Shown: positions 19,727 through 31,155 of the stretch, piece after piece | Numbering within the stretch: the stretch's first letter is position 1 | Layout of the letters: each line of letters opens with the position of its first letter | Assembly: GCA_033032865.1 (NCBI GenBank) | Contig: JAWHQI010000068.1 | Span: 8,990,001 to 9,054,000 of the forward strand | Source: Dactylorhiza incarnata | Lineage: Eukaryota; Streptophyta; Magnoliopsida; Asparagales; Orchidaceae | Direction of reading: 5' to 3' | DNA: 64,000 bases | Notes under the pieces: model-generated | What the model was told of the DNA's origin: nothing | The model's database searches: none | What the model saw: the letters and a program-made list of their open reading frames with translations, nothing else | Position numbers and translations under genes: made by a program

Positions 19727-20605
19727 ATGGCTAATACAGAAGGAAACAAAGAATTCACATCTATGAAGCTACCAATTTGCAGAAAAGAAAACTTTGGGAT
19801 TTGGAAAGAAAGGGTCAGACTTTTCATGGAAGCCTCTGATCCTAGGATATACATAACTGTTCTAGAGGGACCTTTTGTTCCTATGAAGGTTTCTTTTACA
19901 GATGGAAGTATCAAGACTCCTAAAACTTATTCTGAGATGACCAAAGATGAAGTGATTCTGGCCTCCATGGATAAGAGAGCTCAGAACATCATTGTTAGTG
20001 CTATTGAGGATTCAACCTTCCAAAACATAGTTCATTGCAAAACTGCCAAAGAAATGTGGGAATCTCTCATTGTCTATATGGAAGGGACTGAAGAAGTCAG
20101 AGATGACAGGAAGTCTCTTCTAAATCAGCAATATGAAGCTTTCAGACAAGACAAGAAAGATTCAATAGCAGTTTGCTATGAAAAATTCTTCAAAATTGTA
20201 AATGGTCTAAGAACTTATGGAAGAACTTTCACAGATTATGAGTTGAATGATAAATTCTTAAGATCACTGAATAAAGAAGGGGATATCAAGATCTGTGCAA
20301 TCAGTGAAATGGGAAATCTGGGAAATATTCAGCCACAGAATTTATATGGGAAACTTTTGTCCCATGAACTTCATCTGAATACCAGAAAAGCTGAGGAAGG
20401 ACACAGCAGGGAAAATCCAATTGCTCTGAAAGCAGAAAGTTCCAATAAAAGCAAAGAAAGAATGTCATTATCCCCCAGGATACCATCTGAATCAGAAGAA
20501 TCAAAGACTAGTAATTCTAATTTTGAAATATCAGATGGTGAACTGGCACTCTTCACCAAACAGCTAAAAAGAAGGAGATATAAACCCTATCTGGCACACT
20601 GCTAG
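19727..20605 (+). pseudogene. gag: Partial second gag copy in S1, fused to LTR sequence
   Basis: ATG at 19727. Residues match the first S1 gag almost everywhere (visible differences include NIVHC for NLVHC and ENPIAL for ETPIAL) until about residue 282, where the sequence jumps at ~20570 to the U5 part of an LTR; the last ~10 codons read LTR. No stop occurs before the junction. No zinc knuckle or pol follows. Confidence 0.88.
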
Positions 20606-20806
20606 AAGGGAGAAGGGGGAAAGTGGATTACCCAAGATAAGGGGAACCACTATAAAAATCTGTGTGTCTTTTCTGTGTGTGTTCTTATTCTTGAAAGCTC
20701 TGATCAGTTTTATTTTGGTTATAATCAAGAACTGCAATAGTTTTTAAATAACCTATTCACCCCCCCCCCCTCTAGGTAATTAGCTACCCTTAATTAAAGT
20801 CTTTCA
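20571..20806 (+). mobile_element. Truncated third LTR of S1
   Basis: 236 bp corresponding to the last part of the S1 LTR, from GGAGATATAAACCC through an 11-C run to AGTCTTTCA. The target duplication ATATT follows at 20807. The junction with gag shows at most one or two bases of shared sequence. Confidence 0.9.
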
Positions 20807-20811
20807 ATATT

Positions 20812-23800
20812 CTGCAATCTTTCCATACCACGCCCTCGGCGCTTGCTTCAACCCATACAGGGCCTTCTTCAACTTGCAGACATAGTCAGGAAAATCTTGA
20901 GACACGAAGCCTTGCGGCTGGACCATGAAGATGTCCTTGTCAATCTCGCCGTACAAGAACGCATTCTTTACGTCGAGCTGCCAAATCTCCCACCCCCAAC
21001 ATGCCGCCAAGGCAATCACAACCCGAACTGAAGTCATTTTTGCCACCGGGCTAAATGTCTCTTCATAGTCTTCATCGTATTGCTACGAGAATCCCCGAGC
21101 CACAAGGCGAGACTTGTATCACTCGATACTGTCATCTGCCTTATTCTTGAGCTTATAGACCCACTTGCATGTCACAGGGGTGATACCCTTGGGCTTGGGC
21201 ACCAGAGACCAAGTCTCATTTTTCTCAAGAGCACTCATCTATTCCTGCATAGCTGAATCCCACTGTTCCACGCCTTTGGCCTTTTCAAAGCTCGACGGCT
21301 CCCTCTCATCCATGGGACCATCAAAGAAACACGAGACAAAGCTCACCATGTTTCCTCCTATATAGCGATCAGGGGCAATGATCGTTCGGTTCGATCTCCT
21401 CAGCTCCTTCCCCTGACTCGCAATATCCTCAACTGCTTCTTCCCTAGCTCCCCTTCCAGACGTACTCGGAGCATCGCTCCCCCTGCTTCCTGATCCAGAA
21501 GCCTCCGCCTCAGAACTAGATATTGATGGGACACCTGGTGACACAGGCAGCTCCACCTGAAGATTTTCCACAGCTTTTTCCGTCCCTCCACCCTGCTTTC
21601 TGGTAGCTCAACACCAGAACTTCTCTTGTAAGACGTCACCTCGTCAAACACAATGTAGCGAGATACAACAAATCTCCGCGTCTCCGGGTCCATGCACTTC
21701 CATCCCTTCTTCTGATCATCATATCCCACGAAGACCAGCTTCCTTGCTTTCGCATCTAGCTTCGTCTGAAGCGCATCTGGAACGTGCACATAGCAGGTGG
21801 AACCAAACACCCGAAGGTGTTCCACACTTGGCTTTTCTTTGAACATCATCTCATGCGGGGTCAACATGTTGATGGGACTAAGAGGCATCCTGTTGATGAC
21901 GTAGGCAGCACAAGACATTCCCTCCGCCCAGAAGGTCCTTGGGATACTCTTGGCATGCAGCCAACACTTGCAGGTCTCCGTCAGATGACGGATCTTCCAC
22001 TCTGCAACTCTATTTTGTTGTGGAGTATGTGCACAAGTAAGCTCCCTTCGGATGCCCGCCTTCCTGCAAAAACTAGAGAACTCACCAGAGGTGAACTCCC
22101 CCCCTGTTGTCAGTCCTTAGCTTCTTAACCCGCAGGCCAAGCCGACCCTCCACAAGCTCCTTGAACTCTACAAAATTGGCAAACGCTTCCGCCTTCTCCT
22201 TCAAGAAATATACCCAGACATATCTGGTGTAGTCATCGATCAACACCAACATATATCTGTTGCCTTCGAGGCTTGGGGTAGCAGTCGGTCCCAATAAGTC
22301 ACCGTGGATGCCCTCCAACGGCACACTACTCCTTGTCTGCAACTTGTCAAACGGTAGTCGATGAGACTTGCCGAACTGACATCCTGCGCAAATATGACCA
22401 TCTCCGTAGGAAGATAGACTAGGCAGGCCCTTGACCAGGACTTTCACCGCCATAGCCTTCATCTTGTCCATCCTTACATGCCCCAACCTCTCGTGCCATA
22501 TGACGGCACTATCATTGGTCCTTATCTTGTCAACATAAGAACTTGTCGATAAGACGAACAAGTCTTTTGTCCTTGTCCCCATATGAATGACCTCCGCCTT
22601 TACCGCTTCAACATTTCGTAGAAACTTCACTTCTGTTGGGCTGAACAGAATGTGATACCCAGCGTCAACAGCGTTGGTCACAGAGAAGAGGTTTTTCCTC
22701 ATTCCGGGAACATGATAGACACTCTTCAACGTTAGTGGTCCTCTATCACTGCCCAAGGAAACAACCCCCACCTTCTCGACACTATGCACGGTGTTATCAG
22801 CAGTTATTATGGCATCGTTACCTGAGTAAGGCTGCGCTGAAGTAAGGTTCGACTCGTCGTCGGTATGATGATGACCACACCCCAAGTCCACGTTCCAGTC
22901 CTCCTGGTAATTGATAGGAGACGAAGCCCCGACAGAAGCTGAGAAGGCTCCTCCCCATCCTCCATCATTCTGCCTGGCCTCAGCTTCCTCCTTTCCTGCA
23001 GTAGCATGCCCCGGCTGAAGATTCACCCGACAATCCTTCCTCATGTGGACAAGCTTCCCGCATCTGAAGCACTTGGGTCCTTCCCCCTTCTTCTTCCCTT
23101 CAGCCTTAGGAGGATAACCCATATCCTGCTGTCTAGAAGTTGAACGCCCATTGCCTCCAGCAGTCTTCTTCATATCCCACTTCTTCTTCTTTCCTGTGAA
23201 GAGAACCTCGCCATCTCCCCCATACACGGACACCCCCGCCATCTGCCTTGCCAGACTTTCCTGCGACGCAAGCAGATTTTCCATCTCCAGCAGAGACGGC
23301 TGATTTGCCCAACCCTGCATCGACGTCACAAAGGCCACATATTCCTTCCGCAAGCTACGGATGATGCGCCTCTTCAGCTTTGCCTCAGAAATTGGCTCAT
23401 CAGGATTCAGTGCTGAAATCTCAGCGCACAGATTCTTCATCTTCAGGAAGAACGTAGAAATAGAAAGATCACCCTGAGCTGACCTAGCCAGCTCATTCTC
23501 CAAGAATTGAAGTCTAGCCACATTCTTCTTGTTAAACAGCCCAACCAGGGCTCTCCACATCTCAACAGCTAATCCACACCCCAAGATGTGATCAAACAGG
23601 TCAGGTGATATTGCCCTTTTCAGAGCGACCTCTGCCTTGCCATTAATCCGCCTCCAATTTCTCACCTCATGACCATTGTCCCCAATTAGGATAACTTCCT
23701 CCGTGCTCTCTCCTCCAACCACCTCCAGAGGTCCTCACCCAGAGATAACTCTGCATACACGACTTCCACTTCTTAAAGTTAGTCGAGTTGAGCATCTCAA

Positions 23801-23822
23801 TTCCAAGACCTCTTGCTTCAAT
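20812..23822 (-). pseudogene. gag-pol: Element A1 gag-pol, 5' part (gag, protease, integrase, RT start)
   Basis: Read from 23822 leftwards. The codon aligned with the A2 gag ATG is ATT here. Two one-base losses near 23730-23760 shift the gag start; a 546-codon frame (23722-22082) then covers most of gag, with the zinc knuckle CFRCGKLVHMRKDC intact, and protease and integrase up to LRTDN. The protease box reads DLGC, not DSGC as in A2, which should abolish activity. Integrase then breaks; pieces at 21918-21400 and 21571-21239 carry CYVHVPDAL and VFVGYDD, and 21046-20807 holds RT motifs QLDVKNAFLYGE and ALYGLKQAPRAWY up to the S1 insertion. Confidence 0.9.
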
Positions 23823-23898
23823 GGCTCTACCACTGGTTCCTTCTTCACAAAGGCGATGACAACTATGAGTTATTCACTGCTCTATCCACTCCAACCTT

Positions 23899-23910
23899 CC
23901 TCTGATACCA
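23899..23910 (-). promoter_or_regulatory. PBS of A1
   Basis: Minus strand TGGTATCAGAGG directly abutting LTR 2, complementary to initiator tRNA-Met at 11 of 12 positions. Confidence 0.9.
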
Positions 23911-25051
23911 TGTGAAAATTTCCGTAGATCTAGGAGTGAGCAGGAATAGTATAACTCAAAGTTCAAGCCAACAACCAGAAGCACTTGAAGCAAACACAAT
24001 CTTTATTGATGCTAGCAAAAAACTTCATTACAGGGCGATGTATACATGGCGGGACATGATTTCGCCAGTACACAAAAAACAGAAGAGAAAAACAAGCTGA
24101 AAGGATAACCAGCGGTCTGCCAACCGAGACCGCCTGACCGCTCGACCTGATAGTCCGCTCAGCTAGAGAACAAGACCGCTCAAACTGCCTGCCTGCGACT
24201 TGAACAGCACCAATTGAGAACCCCGCGACCTGCCACTAATCCTCCCGAACTCCAGCAACCCGCACTGCAAGCCGCGAGACCTCCCAAACACCTTCATAAG
24301 AGGAGATGACCGCTGCTGCCCGCACAATCCGCAGAAGCTGCACAAGACAAGTTCGATCAGCTAACCAGCCGGTCACAAAAATGAGACCGCAAGAAAGAAA
24401 CGCGAGCTCAGCTTACACTTGGTGCTATATTTTTGCTGCTACAGTGGCTCCTATTTATAGGCGTGAGACCTGATCCAGTCACCACCCTATGAGATAGGGT
24501 CACCACCCTTGATCGCGCGACCAGATCGGTCAACCCGCGCGATCAACAAAAGATCAATCTGGGCCGTGAGATCGCCGACTTAGACAGAAGCCGCACGATC
24601 ATGACAGCTCGCCCGGTCATGACGCTCACCACCTGTGTTCGCCACCCGACCTCCTCCAGAGACCGGGAACACACCAGGCCGACTGGGGTAACAGCCCGCC
24701 AAGTCGACCAAACACCTGTGACCGCATATACCAGCAGATCGCCAAAGGACCAGCTATGTTAACACAAACCGAAGACTGCGCGACTAAGATTACCTTAGTC
24801 CGTGCACACCAACAAGAAACCGGACAGCCACCAGACTGGAATGCCCCCACCACGCGGTCACAAGCACCAGACCGCGCGACCTCACCTCGGCACCCTTGAA
24901 CGGAAGAACGGAGGTCACGCCGAATATCCCGCAGCTAGACCAGAGAGGTCGGACCGCCAGAGGAGACCGCAAGATCGTGCGGTCAGACCAGACCACGCGG
25001 TCTCCCCCCAGACCGCCAACTCCATAAACTTCCACTTCAACATTTTCAACA
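23911..25051 (-). mobile_element. LTR 2 of array A, shared by A1 and A2
   Basis: 1141 bp, TGTGAAAATTTCC to TTTTCAACA on plus. It lies between the PBS of A1 and the PPT of A2 (25052-25066), so it belongs to both units. U3 (24461-25051) has many GACCGC/GCGGTC words. Confidence 0.93.
24452..24460 (-). promoter_or_regulatory. TATA box of A LTR 2
   Basis: CTATAAATAG on the minus strand, about 590 bp into the LTR; the same box is in LTR 3 at 35783-35791 but altered in LTR 1. Confidence 0.65.
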
Positions 25052-26613
25052 CTCCCCCTTGAAGTGGGAAGTTGAAACAGTCCAAATAAGCTCCTTAGCC
25101 GAGTAAATGCCCCCTTTGCCAACGCCTTTTTGAAAATGTCAACAATGTTGTCCTGACTCCGAATATGCTCGACCGAAAGAGACACCTCCAGCACCTTCTC
25201 ACGAATGAAGTGATGATCGATCTTGATATGATTGGTCCTCGCGTGACAAACTGGATTAGAAACCAGTTTGAGAGCACTCTCATTATCGCCGCGGAGCAGA
25301 GTCGGACCCCGAACCTCCTTATGGATGTCTCCTACCAACCTCCTAAGCCAGATGGCTTCTTGAGCTGCCAAGGACGAAGCCTTGTATTCTGCTTCTGTGG
25401 TTGAGACAGACACGGAATCCTGCTTCTTGTTGCACCATGATATAGCCGGGGGGCCCGCCATGAAGATGTATCCAGACGTCGACTTCTGATCATCCGAATC
25501 TCCCCCGTAATCAGCATCCATGTACCCATGCACCTCTAAGCCTGCAGCCCTCCTGTAAAGGAGACCCATATCCGAATTCTCCTTGACATACTTCAATATA
25601 TTCTTGTCCTCTAGTAGATGAGGCATTTGTGGTTTCGCCATATAACGGCTCACCCTGCCAACTGCATACGCAATATCCGGCCTGGTAATCGTCAGATAGA
25701 TCAAGCTCCCAACCAGAGCCCGGAACACCAGCGGGTCTTCCAGAATCCTCCCCTCATCCTTGCGAAGTTTCATGGCCTTCTCCAGAGGTGTGTAAATGCA
25801 CTTCCCTTCCTTCATGTCGTACCGCTCCACGATTTTCTCTGCATATCCAGCCTGGGACACCATCACTCCAATTTCCTTCCTTTTCACTTCGAGTCCAAGG
25901 AAATGGTGAAGCTCACCTAAGTCCTTCATCTCGAATCTGATAGATAGCTCTGCCCAAGGCTTTGCTACCTCCTCCTTCAAATTCCCCGTCACTATCATAT
26001 CGTCGACATAGAGCAACACGATGACTTGAAGCTCCCCGCTCTTCTTGACGAACAAGCTTGTGTCTGAGTCTGAAGCACCAAACCCACAGAATAGGAGATA
26101 TTCTGCAATCTTTCCATACCACTCCCTCTGCGCTTGCTTCAACCCATACAGGGCCTTCTTCAACTTGCAGACATAGTCAGGAAAATCTTGAGACACGAAG
26201 CCTGGCGGCTGGACCATGAAGATATCCTTGTCAATCTCACCGTAAAAGAACGCATTCTTAACGTCAAGCTGCCAAATCTCCCACCCCCAACATGCCGCCA
26301 AGGCAATCACAACCCGTACTGAAGTCATTTTTGACACCGGACTGAATGTCTCTTCATAGTCTTCACCGTATTAGTGCGAGAATCCCCGAGCCACAAGGCG
26401 AGCCTTGTATCGCTCGATACTGCCGTCTGCCTTCTTCTTGAGCTTATAGACCCACTTGCATGTCACAGGGGTGATACCCTTGGGCTTGGCCACCAGAGAC
26501 CAAGTCTCATTCTTCTCAAGAGCACTCATATCTTCCTACATACCTGAATCCCACTGTTCCATGCCTTTGGCCTTTTCAAAGCTCGACGCCTCCCTCTCAT
26601 CCAAGGGACCAGC
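25052..26613 (-). pseudogene. pol: Element A2 pol, 3' part (RT and RNase H)
   Basis: The downstream half of A2 pol, cut from its upstream half by B. A long frame from 26337 holds RT motifs QLDVKNAFFYGE, ALYGLKQAQREWYG, LLYVDDMIV and HHFLGLEV, then RNase H YMDADYGGD, STTEAEYKA and FIREKVLEV. A one-base loss before the PPT makes the frame bypass the normal stop at the LTR edge and read on into LTR 2 for about 80 codons. Upstream (26338-26613) two in-frame TAG codons interrupt the RT N-terminus. Compared with A1 this domain pair is less damaged. Confidence 0.9.
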
Positions 26614-28111
26614 TGATGCGTGTTCGACAAGTGCACCGGTCGCTGTCAAGTAATAAAATTGGGAATAGCTTCCCCGAATATCATCTCTCAAGGAATGCAG
26701 GTTCTGGTGAACGGAATGAGTGGTGAGTCGATTGTTACGACGAGTAAAAGAAAGTTAAAACAAGGGCATTGTGATTGGTGTCCTAAGTTACTACACAGAA
26801 ATGAGATGCGGGTCAAAACTCCACTTCGCAAGGCGGGATGGATGCAACGGCCGCGATGCCATGCTTCAGAAGGCGCGTGGATGGAAAGTAACTGTGACGA
26901 TTGAGGGTCGCACACACTTCTTCGCAAAGTGGGGGTGAGTGCAGCGGCCGCGATGCCGCGCTTCGGTAAGCGGGTGAAATGGCCACAGTGCGGGGTTTTG
27001 TGAGGGTCGTATTCACCTCTTCGCCAAAGTCACCACTAGCAATTGCTAGATGGCTAGCTGGAATGTGTGTGTGGAAGTGGAGCGGGGGCGGAGCGCATCA
27101 CAGCAAAGCATCAAGCGAAAGATAAAACAAGAGTATATTTCATTCATAGACAAATAGAAATCACACTAGTTCAATACGAAAGTTAAGCATACATTTCCAA
27201 AAGAGAGAGGGTAGAGGAAACCACGAGATGAGAAGCCTCGCCGTAGATCTTGGTCGGAATGGGGGGTTGTCAAGACTCCTCCGAGCTCAGTCCTTGGTTG
27301 CTTCCGGGGTTCAGAGGTTGTCACTACCTCCAACCATCATCCGTCTTCTTCTCAGAGCTGGGTCTCTTCCCCTTGACCCAAAAGGACATGCCGCAACTTG
27401 AAATGCTTGCTGTAGATGGTGGGGAAAGATTCTGGAACCCTTGGTGGAGCTTAGGATCGATGGAAGAAGCTTTCCCAAGGAAGGGGATGGATGGATGGAG
27501 CTTTGAGAGGGAAAACGGCAGAGCTTGCGGAAGAATTCGCGCCCAAAACAGTGCTGAATGACCTAAGATTGCGGACTGCGTATTTATAGAAAACAAGGCG
27601 CACGAGTATTGGCGCACGACCAATGGTAGTGCGCACTGGAAGTTGGTGGTCGTGCGCGCTGTGCTAGAAAACCTGCAAGCCAAAACTGCAGAAAAATATA
27701 AAGCGCACGACCGAACGCACGACCGTGCGTAACAATGCACGACCAAATTCAGAAAGCAACTTTGGGCTGCAAATGAAAGCGCACGGTCGGCGGTGCACGA
27801 TCTGTGATCGTGCGCATTAGAACCAGTGATCGTGCGCAGTGTTCCTGTACAGATTTGTACCGGGAACACCTGCACGACCCCTATTCCATCATAACACTAA
27901 TCAAAACCACTGAAAGTGGCACAAAACACAGCATGAAAGAAAGTAAAGAAGATAAACAAGAAAATACACCAAGAATGGGCCTAGAAGTGCACTTAGCGTG
28001 GAATAATAGACGGTTATTAAATATGAACGAAAACATGTATAAAGTGTAGTGCATAGACTAGATAATCGGCCTAGATGAGTCCTAAAATATGTATATAATG
28101 GAAACTCATCA
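26614..28111 (-). mobile_element. Left LTR of B (3' LTR)
   Basis: TGATGCGTGTTCG to ACTCATCA on plus. Same length as the right LTR with scattered substitutions only. TATA box (minus) at 27581-27589; the palindrome zone (27595-27845) lies upstream of it, with the first palindrome decayed (GCGCACGACCAATGGTAGTG). Confidence 0.9.
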
Positions 28112-28126
28112 CACCCCCAAACTTAC
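28112..28126 (-). promoter_or_regulatory. Polypurine tract of B
   Basis: Element-strand GGTAAGTTTGGGGGTG before the LTR. A second copy of the same type (AAGTCTGGGGGAGAGT) lies inside the element at 29495-29510. Confidence 0.8.
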
Positions 28127-29881
28127 CTGTTTGCGCGTCCCGAGCAAACTACTCTCGGCGGACTGGAAAAACAAGGGTTAGAAAGGTGATTGTGTCTAGG
28201 AGTAATATGCGAAATCAAGTAATCATGTTCATAAAACTCTCATAGAAGAAATTTCTATTATGCAAAGTAATTTACAAATATCTAAAATAGTAAATTAGAG
28301 ATTAGTTTACTCAAAAGCTGAACTAAGTATGATCTGCCAGTCACGTGTAGGGAGAATATAAGGATGCGCTCAGACGAGTATTTCGAAAAATACGGGATAC
28401 GGAACTAACTCCACCAAAATCCATCGGTGTCGGGAGCCATAAGCTCGCACTTTCGCACTCTCTCCACAGCATCAAGTAAAACTACACACAAGTCAATAGG
28501 GCTTTCGGGTAAATATGAGGCTTAGGTTACGGTAGGATATACAATGATAAACTCGGAGGCTAACACACCTAACGCAGTTGAGCAATACAAATTGTAAACC
28601 CGGGCAACCAATAAAGCTGATGTGTTCATCGCCAACACCCAATATAAAGTAGTTCTTATCAAACAATTCAGGATTTCTGAATTAGAATATAAAGCTCAAA
28701 TTTTTTTTTTGGAGCGCTAATCTTTTCAATTTTTAGCTCACAAATACTTTTTCATTTTTTTTCTTCTCCCTTTTTTTCAACTCAAGCAATATAAATATGT
28801 ATCCATACATAACAGCACAGCACAATAATCAGTTATACTAAAAAGCTCGAAACACGTGCGCAAACAGGTTTGGTAATCTTGGCTTAAGCGAGAGCGGTGG
28901 AGCTAAATAGAAAAGGTGGGATAGGCACAAAATTGGTTAGCAAGGGTGAATTTCTGGTTTTGGCTCAAAGCTCAAACGGTCCAAAGAATGGCCTACATCA
29001 TGATAATGCGTTAGAACTACCCGGTACCTATGTTTCAAGAATCGCTAGGGGCGAGTTCTTAGCCACCGAGAAAGACAACTCTTTCTCCCGACTCGAGAAA
29101 TACGAATCTAGCGTTCGATACCAACTCACTTACACTACCGGTAGATAGACACAGGTTCATGCTTTGAGTAAAGTACAACTCTAATTACTAAATTAGATAA
29201 TAATAAAGCTACAACGCATGAAAATAGAAATAACTTATACACAAAATTCTATGCAAAACATGAGTATTCGATTAGAACACTACTGGAGTCAACATCGTAC
29301 TCCAAACCACAATTCCTAGCTAACACAATTGACTTCCCGGCTCCATTCCAAAAGGAAATTTGGCACGGTAGCACTCGCAAGTAAGTGCGTGCATAGTGGG
29401 TGCAGCGTGTGCGTGCCACATAAAAATTGATAAACTGAAAGCTAAAATAATAACACTACCAGAATACGTGCGTGCGTGCACGTGCATGGTTCCCACTCTC
29501 CCCCAGACTTACATGAAAGCATGATCTAAAATATGATTCTTTAAACATTAAACTAAGGAGAAAAGGGAGAGTGTACCCCATGCTCAGAAGTGAGCATACC
29601 AGATGAATTGGCGTTTTGTCCTGAATGCGGTTGTTCCGGCTTGCTCCAAGAAATACGGACCTGCGATTAAAGAATTCCCCAGGCACAACAAAAATATAAT
29701 AAAGAAAATAAAGAAGAACGAAAAAGCAGAACCAAGCGGTCCCAAATGGGTTGTCTCCCAAGAGCCCTTGTGTTTAATGTCCTTAAAGTGGACTAAATAC
29801 CTGTATTAAAGCATAGTTCATAAAGTCCAGGAATAAGCAAAAGCTAATAAATCCTAATTACTATTACATGCTCAAAACAAA
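28127..29881 (-). other. Non-coding 3' internal region of B
   Basis: No conserved ORF. It contains a polypyrimidine-rich zone on plus (28695-28780), a second PPT-like site (29495-29510), and the blocks AAGTGAGCATACCAGA (near 29590) and GGGTTGTCTCCCAAGAGC (near 29749). The pyrimidine zone, the second PPT and the GTGAGCATACCAG block recur in F in the same order. A 101-residue hydrophobic minus-strand frame at 29456-29761 has no counterpart in F. Confidence 0.7.
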
Positions 29882-31029
29882 TCAGCTATAAGCTGATTTG
29901 AAGTAGTAACAAATGATGAAAGAAAAAGGTCCGGGGACCTGGTGGTAGGGGTGGAAATTAATTAGGATGCTCAGCCTCCAACCCCAAATCTCCTCCTTTT
30001 TCGCTCTCTTCTTCTCCTCCAGTATTATGTCTTCAAAGAAGAACCGCTTGCCCCCTTGTAACCAATCCTCAAGGGGGAGCACCAACGATGATGAGGAAAC
30101 AAGATGTTCCTTCACTGTACCTTCCTCACCCCGCCAGGCTTTCGGCTCCTCCATGCAAAAGGTCTGATCAACCGGAGGAGGGGCATCTTGCATTCTTGTA
30201 CATAAAGAAAGGGGGTCAGGAAATAAATTGGAAGAAAAACTAAAAGAAATCTCATCTGAGGGGATAATCCCGGCTTCATCCCCCATAGGGTGCGGCAAAG
30301 ACAAACTGATGATATCATCGAAGATTTCACTAGACTCAACAGCGCACGCAATGGCCTCCTCTATAACTTGGACTTCCTCGCACTGGACCGGAACGGTTGC
30401 TTCAGCACAATCGAGACTGTCCTCCTCCATGAGAGTGGGCACGACACCGCGCAGGTCTGCAACATCCTGCAAATTGACCTCAATGACAATATCAGAAATA
30501 GATGTAGATTTGTGTGTAGTGGGAGAAGTCGTGCCACTTGAGAGTCCGAGCTCACTCTCCACACAAGGGCACAAAGCCACGCAAAGTGGTATGTGAACCG
30601 AAGAGGTTTGGGGGGTCGCATCAAAAATGGGGTCATGAGGGACACTGATGCACGTGTCGATTCCAGAGCCTTCAAAAGTGAAGGTGGAAGTGACACGTAA
30701 CCAGAGGAAGGAACTGTGTTCGCCGAATTTGAGGATGGGACGATCCAGATATCCGGCTCATCATCATCCGCCAATTGGCGAAGATAATCCACACAGTCCT
30801 TCAAGGCGTGCTCTCTACTTTTGCAAAATAAACACTGCTTTACCGGCTTTGCCGGCACCCAAGGTGCGGTAGCCGCGTAATAGTGCGACATCGGAGGCGC
30901 AGTAGAGGAGCCAAAAGATTTATGGGACCCGTACATTTTCTGAACAACACCATACTCATTGGGACACCTATCACTAGCGTGGGATGTGTCCCCACACCAA
31001 CGACATCGGATATTCAAATGTGCCCACAT
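29882..31029 (-). pseudogene. B zinc-knuckle protein ORF, one frameshift
   Basis: ATG 31029 lies about 100 nt after the PBS, where gag would start. The protein opens with two CCHC knuckles, C9-C12-H17-C22 (CRWCGDTSHASDRC) and C66-C69-H74-C79 (CLFCKSREHALKDC), then YLRQLADDDEPDIWIVP. A one-base loss near 30640 moves the rest into another frame, which stays open to 29882 and is acidic with VPTLMEED, EEVQ and LFPDP motifs, all shared with F. There is no capsid-like domain in front of the knuckles. CCHC knuckles usually bind single-stranded nucleic acid, so an RNA-packaging or chaperone role is a reasonable guess. Total about 380 codons across the break. Confidence 0.8.
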
Positions 31030-31131
31030 GATATAGAAGAAGAAAATAACATGAAAAGGAGTAAATTAAGAAGAATAAAAGACCCAATTGAAAACAATCG
31101 ATTCACAAACACGAAATGATCACGCCTGCAT

Positions 31132-31149
31132 TCCCCGGCAATGGCGCCA
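31132..31149 (-). promoter_or_regulatory. PBS of B, tRNA-Asp type
   Basis: Minus strand TGGCGCCATTGCCGGGGA, six bases from the right LTR. It differs by one base from the complement of the plant tRNA-Asp 3' end. This primer is typical of Athila/Tat elements. Confidence 0.88.
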
Positions 31150-31155
31150 AAAACT

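Larger units (their letters stand above)
4958..20806 (+). mobile_element. SIRE/Maximus-like copia element S1, compound, three LTRs
   Basis: 15.8 kb: 5' LTR 4958-6519, internal region with gag, pol and a third ORF, second LTR 18136-19645, then a second PBS and gag start (19646-20570) fused to the last 236 bp of a third LTR. RT motifs (YQMDVKSAFLKG, VQIYVDDIIFGSTN, YFLGLQVKQ) and the long gag with two zinc knuckles place it with SIRE/Maximus elements. PBS is initiator tRNA-Met type and the PPT is GGGGGAGAT before 18136. ATATT flanks the whole compound. T (9480-12108) is a later insertion in pol. Confidence 0.92.

Noticed and set aside
27250..27561. 103-codon plus frame in B LTR, seen again at 31792-32076
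   Set aside because: Antisense to the element and shared only because the LTR is duplicated; lengths differ between the two LTRs.
29456..29761. 101-codon minus-strand frame with a hydrophobic N-terminus in B
   Set aside because: It is not matched at the equivalent position in F and covers the PPT-like site and conserved non-coding blocks.
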